Assembly: GCA_944319815.1 (NCBI GenBank)
Contig: CALUEX010000011.1
Location: 1 to 63,989 of the forward strand
Origin: an uncultured Prevotella sp.
Lineage (GTDB): Bacteria; Bacteroidota; Bacteroidia; Bacteroidales; Bacteroidaceae
DNA length: 63,989 nucleotides
Reading direction: 5' to 3'
In this document: piece after piece, positions 62,331 through 63,989 of the stretch
How the letters are laid out: each line of letters begins with the position of its first letter
How positions within the stretch are numbered: position 1 is the first letter of the stretch
Notes under the pieces: generated by a model
Databases searched by the model: none
What the model saw: the letters and a program-made list of their open reading frames with translations, nothing else
Told to the model about the DNA's origin: nothing
Translations under genes and position numbers: made by a program

Positions 62331-62362
62331 CAAATAATCCGGCTTTGCGGCCGGATTATTTG
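62331..62362. terminator. 13-bp-arm hairpin between cas2 and the array
   Basis: CAAATAATCCGGC (62331-62343) pairs with GCCGGATTATTTG (62350-62362), loop TTTGCG. An imperfect outer inverted pair is seen around it: ATGGTTGTTTAA (62240-62251) and TTAAGACAACCAT (62363-62375), then TTTTTTATTTT on the plus strand. It can end the cas operon on the plus strand and any leftward transcript on the minus strand. Confidence 0.6.
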
Positions 62363-62447
62363 TTAAGACAACCATCATTTTTTATTTTCCATTTATCTGC
62401 GTATATCACTGATTGTCAGTGCTTTACTGACATCGGGGATGTTTGTC
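62331..62447 (-). ncRNA. Candidate tracrRNA next to the last repeat (weak)
   Basis: On the minus strand, just after repeat 1, the sequence GTAAAGCACTGACAATC resembles the anti-repeat needed to pair with the repeat's 5' end (TAAAGCAAATCACAAC in the same sense). It would form about 13 of 16 pairs with one bulge. The promoter within repeat 1 could start the transcript near 62447, and the 62331-62362 hairpin could end it. Nearby CACTGA/TCAGTG self-pairing competes with this reading. A tracrRNA outside the right edge is equally possible. Confidence 0.25.
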
Positions 62448-63920
62448 TAAGCGCAAAGATACGAATTTTAAAGCAAATCACAACAGTTCGGAAGTTCGGA
62501 AGAGATAAGTTCGGGATGTTTGTCTAAGCGCAAAGATACGAATTTTAAAGCAAATCACAACGAAGAGAGAGAGATAAGTTCGGAAGATAAGGATGTTTGT
62601 CTAAGCGCAAAGATACGAATTTTAAAGCAAATCACAACTGTGTCATCCACCTCCTTCTGCGTCCGCTTGATGTTTGTCTAAGCGCAAAGATACGAATTTT
62701 AAAGCAAATCACAACAGGCAACAGGTCGAATTTCCCCTACTGTGAGATGTTTGTCTAAGCGCAAAGATACGAATTTTAAAGCAAATCACAACTAACAGCG
62801 GAAGCTATCACGTTACCATACGATGTTTGTCTAAGCGCAAAGATACGAATTTTAAAGCAAATCACAACTACAAGTAAGTTCTCAGCATCGGCAACACCGA
62901 TGTTTGTCTAAGCGCAAAGATACGAATTTTAAAGCAAATCACAACTGCAGGTAGGGTGGAAATCATTTCTATTCAGATGTTTGTCTAAGCGCAAAGATAC
63001 GAATTTTAAAGCAAATCACAACCGAACTTATTAACTTAATTTCCGAACTTTCGATGTTTGTCTAAGCGCAAAGATACGAATTTTAAAGCAAATCACAACA
63101 ATTTCAGCAAGTCTTTTTTGCGTGCCGTCGATGTTTGTCTAAGCGCAAAGATACGAATTTTAAAGCAAATCACAACATTTTACTTCTATTATAATATTGT
63201 GAACCGATGTTTGTCTAAGCGCAAAGATACGAATTTTAAAGCAAATCACAACCGAACTTATTAACTTAATTTCCGAACTTTCGATGTTTGTCTAAGCGCA
63301 AAGATACGAATTTTAAAGCAAATCACAACAATTTCAGCAAGTCTTTTTTGCGTGCCGTCGATGTTTGTCTAAGCGCAAAGATACGAATTTTAAAGCAAAT
63401 CACAACATTTTACTTCTATTATAATATTGTGAACCGATGTTTGTCTAAGCGCAAAGATACGAATTTTAAAGCAAATCACAACTAATTCTCTTCTTAACTT
63501 ATTTTTTTGTGGATGTTTGTCTAAGCGCAAAGATACGAATTTTAAAGCAAATCACAACTTTTTTTCAACTTTTAAAGCTTTGTTTCAAGATGTTTGTCTA
63601 AGCGCAAAGATACGAATTTTAAAGCAAATCACAACAAGTTCGGAAGAGAGATAAGAGAAGATAAGGATGTTTGTCTAAGCGCAAAGATACGAATTTTAAA
63701 GCAAATCACAACATATTTTTTTTATTATACATGTCATCAATTGATGTTTGTCTAAGCGCAAAGATACGAATTTTAAAGCAAATCACAACAGTAATCATCA
63801 AGGTCAGGATGAGTGTTGCGATGTTTGTCTAAGCGCAAAGATACGAATTTTAAAGCAAATCACAACTAATTGATAGAATAAGGTAAGATGCAATACGATG
63901 TTTGTCTAAGCGCAAAGATA
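62438..63920 (-). CRISPR. Type II-C CRISPR array: 19 full repeats, one truncated repeat, 19 spacers
   Basis: The repeat is 47 bp, starting GATGTTTGTCTAAGCGC and ending GCAAATCACAAC on the plus strand, and appears invariant through 19 copies. Spacers are 29-30 bp. The sense strand is minus: repeats read that way begin GTTGTGATTTGC, as in other type II-C arrays. Spacers 8-10 are repeated as spacers 11-13 (tandem 230-bp duplication at 63023-63252 and 63253-63482), leaving 16 distinct spacers. The 20th repeat (63897-63920) keeps only 24 bases. A TTG-N19-TATCTTTG promoter lies in each repeat, pointing leftward. Spacers 1, 2, 8/11 and 16 share AAGTTCGG or GATAAG words. Confidence 0.98.
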
Positions 63921-63989
63921 GTGAAACTCGCCCGATTTCGGATGGATTTAGGAAGAATAATGTAAACTATTGGGCTTTCAGGGAGATAC
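63921..63989. other. Array right flank
   Basis: 69 bases to the window edge, with no gene. The region begins GTGAAACTCGCCCGATTTCGG right after the truncated repeat. No TTTG or TTG is correctly placed to serve the -7 box left in the truncated repeat. It may be leader, trailer or the start of an unrelated region. Confidence 0.5.

Noticed and set aside
63058-63485. Two 65-68-codon frames (LSAKIRILKQITT repeats)
   Set aside because: They are the CRISPR repeats read as protein; the identical peptide recurs with every repeat.
63897-63989. Truncated right-end repeat as a tracrRNA anti-repeat
   Set aside because: It is complementary to the 3' half of the repeat, not to the 5' half that follows the spacer in a mature type II crRNA.
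1-63989. tRNA, rRNA or tmRNA genes
   Set aside because: No cloverleaf with the conserved TTCGA arm or rRNA stretch was recognised by eye. This is a weak negative without a scanning program.

Overview
The window looks like chromosome from a Bacteroidales bacterium, most likely Prevotellaceae with fairly GC-rich coding DNA. Three things point there. Promoters follow the Bacteroidetes pattern TTTG-N19-21-TAnnTTTG (TATATTTG, TACCTTTG, TATCTTTG, TACTTTTG). The gene set includes a PorZ-like type IX secretion protein, a Bacteroidetes-type HU protein with a smalltalk-like mini-protein, a long IspG and a YitT protein. The CRISPR repeat is the 47-bp kind seen in Bacteroidetes type II-C loci. No rRNA or tRNA gene was recognised.

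Layout. 1-9.7 kb: 3'-truncated polyprenyl synthetase, polA, two nearly identical AAA-ATPase-like/PD-(D/E)XK proteins around a 6S-RNA-like element, a Fic protein and a small PAS protein. 10-22 kb: secreted pectate lyase, ychF, lgt, a second Fic gene bracketed by inverted copies of one palindrome, a GNAT acetyltransferase, mutS, an HU protein and a smalltalk mini-protein. 22-32 kb: leuS (with a 33-codon repeat-derived insertion), a YitT protein, rdgB, then GT2, porZ, a GT-C-like membrane protein and an acyltransferase in a tight run. 32.7-37.6 kb: a BatD-like fragment, nadA, a large intergenic region with phased DnaA-box-like sites (possible oriC), and metG. 37.8-49 kb, all minus strand: an LPS/surface-glycan block (galactofuranosyltransferase-like, glf, GT90, GT32, WaaP-like kinase, GT4, LpxL-like, MsbA-like) interrupted by a DUF4160/DUF2442 pair and a YhcG-type nuclease. 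49-56 kb: upp, rpoN, a PAP2 phosphatase, purE and ispG. 56.3-63.9 kb: a type II-C CRISPR-Cas locus with a 1532-residue cas9, cas1, cas2 and an array of 19 full repeats plus one truncated repeat.

The most unusual property is between the genes. Nearly every gap is filled by one of a few low-complexity 'dialects' of short degenerate words: ATGAAAAATGAAGA, GGCCTAATAAGG, GACAAGCAGACGAGG, GGAGTTAAAGTAGTT, GGTGAGAAGGTGAGA, AAAGTAAAAAGGT and CTCCCAGCCCTCCC. Several are arranged as long inverted pairs (REPIN-like), and some supply stop or start codons of neighbouring genes. At least four of the 16 distinct CRISPR spacers look like a further dialect built from AAGTTCGG and AAGATAAG words. The CRISPR repeat itself carries a Bacteroidetes promoter pointing leftward, so each repeat could start its own crRNA.

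All assignments come from reading motifs and sequence by eye. No database search, folding program or alignment was run.
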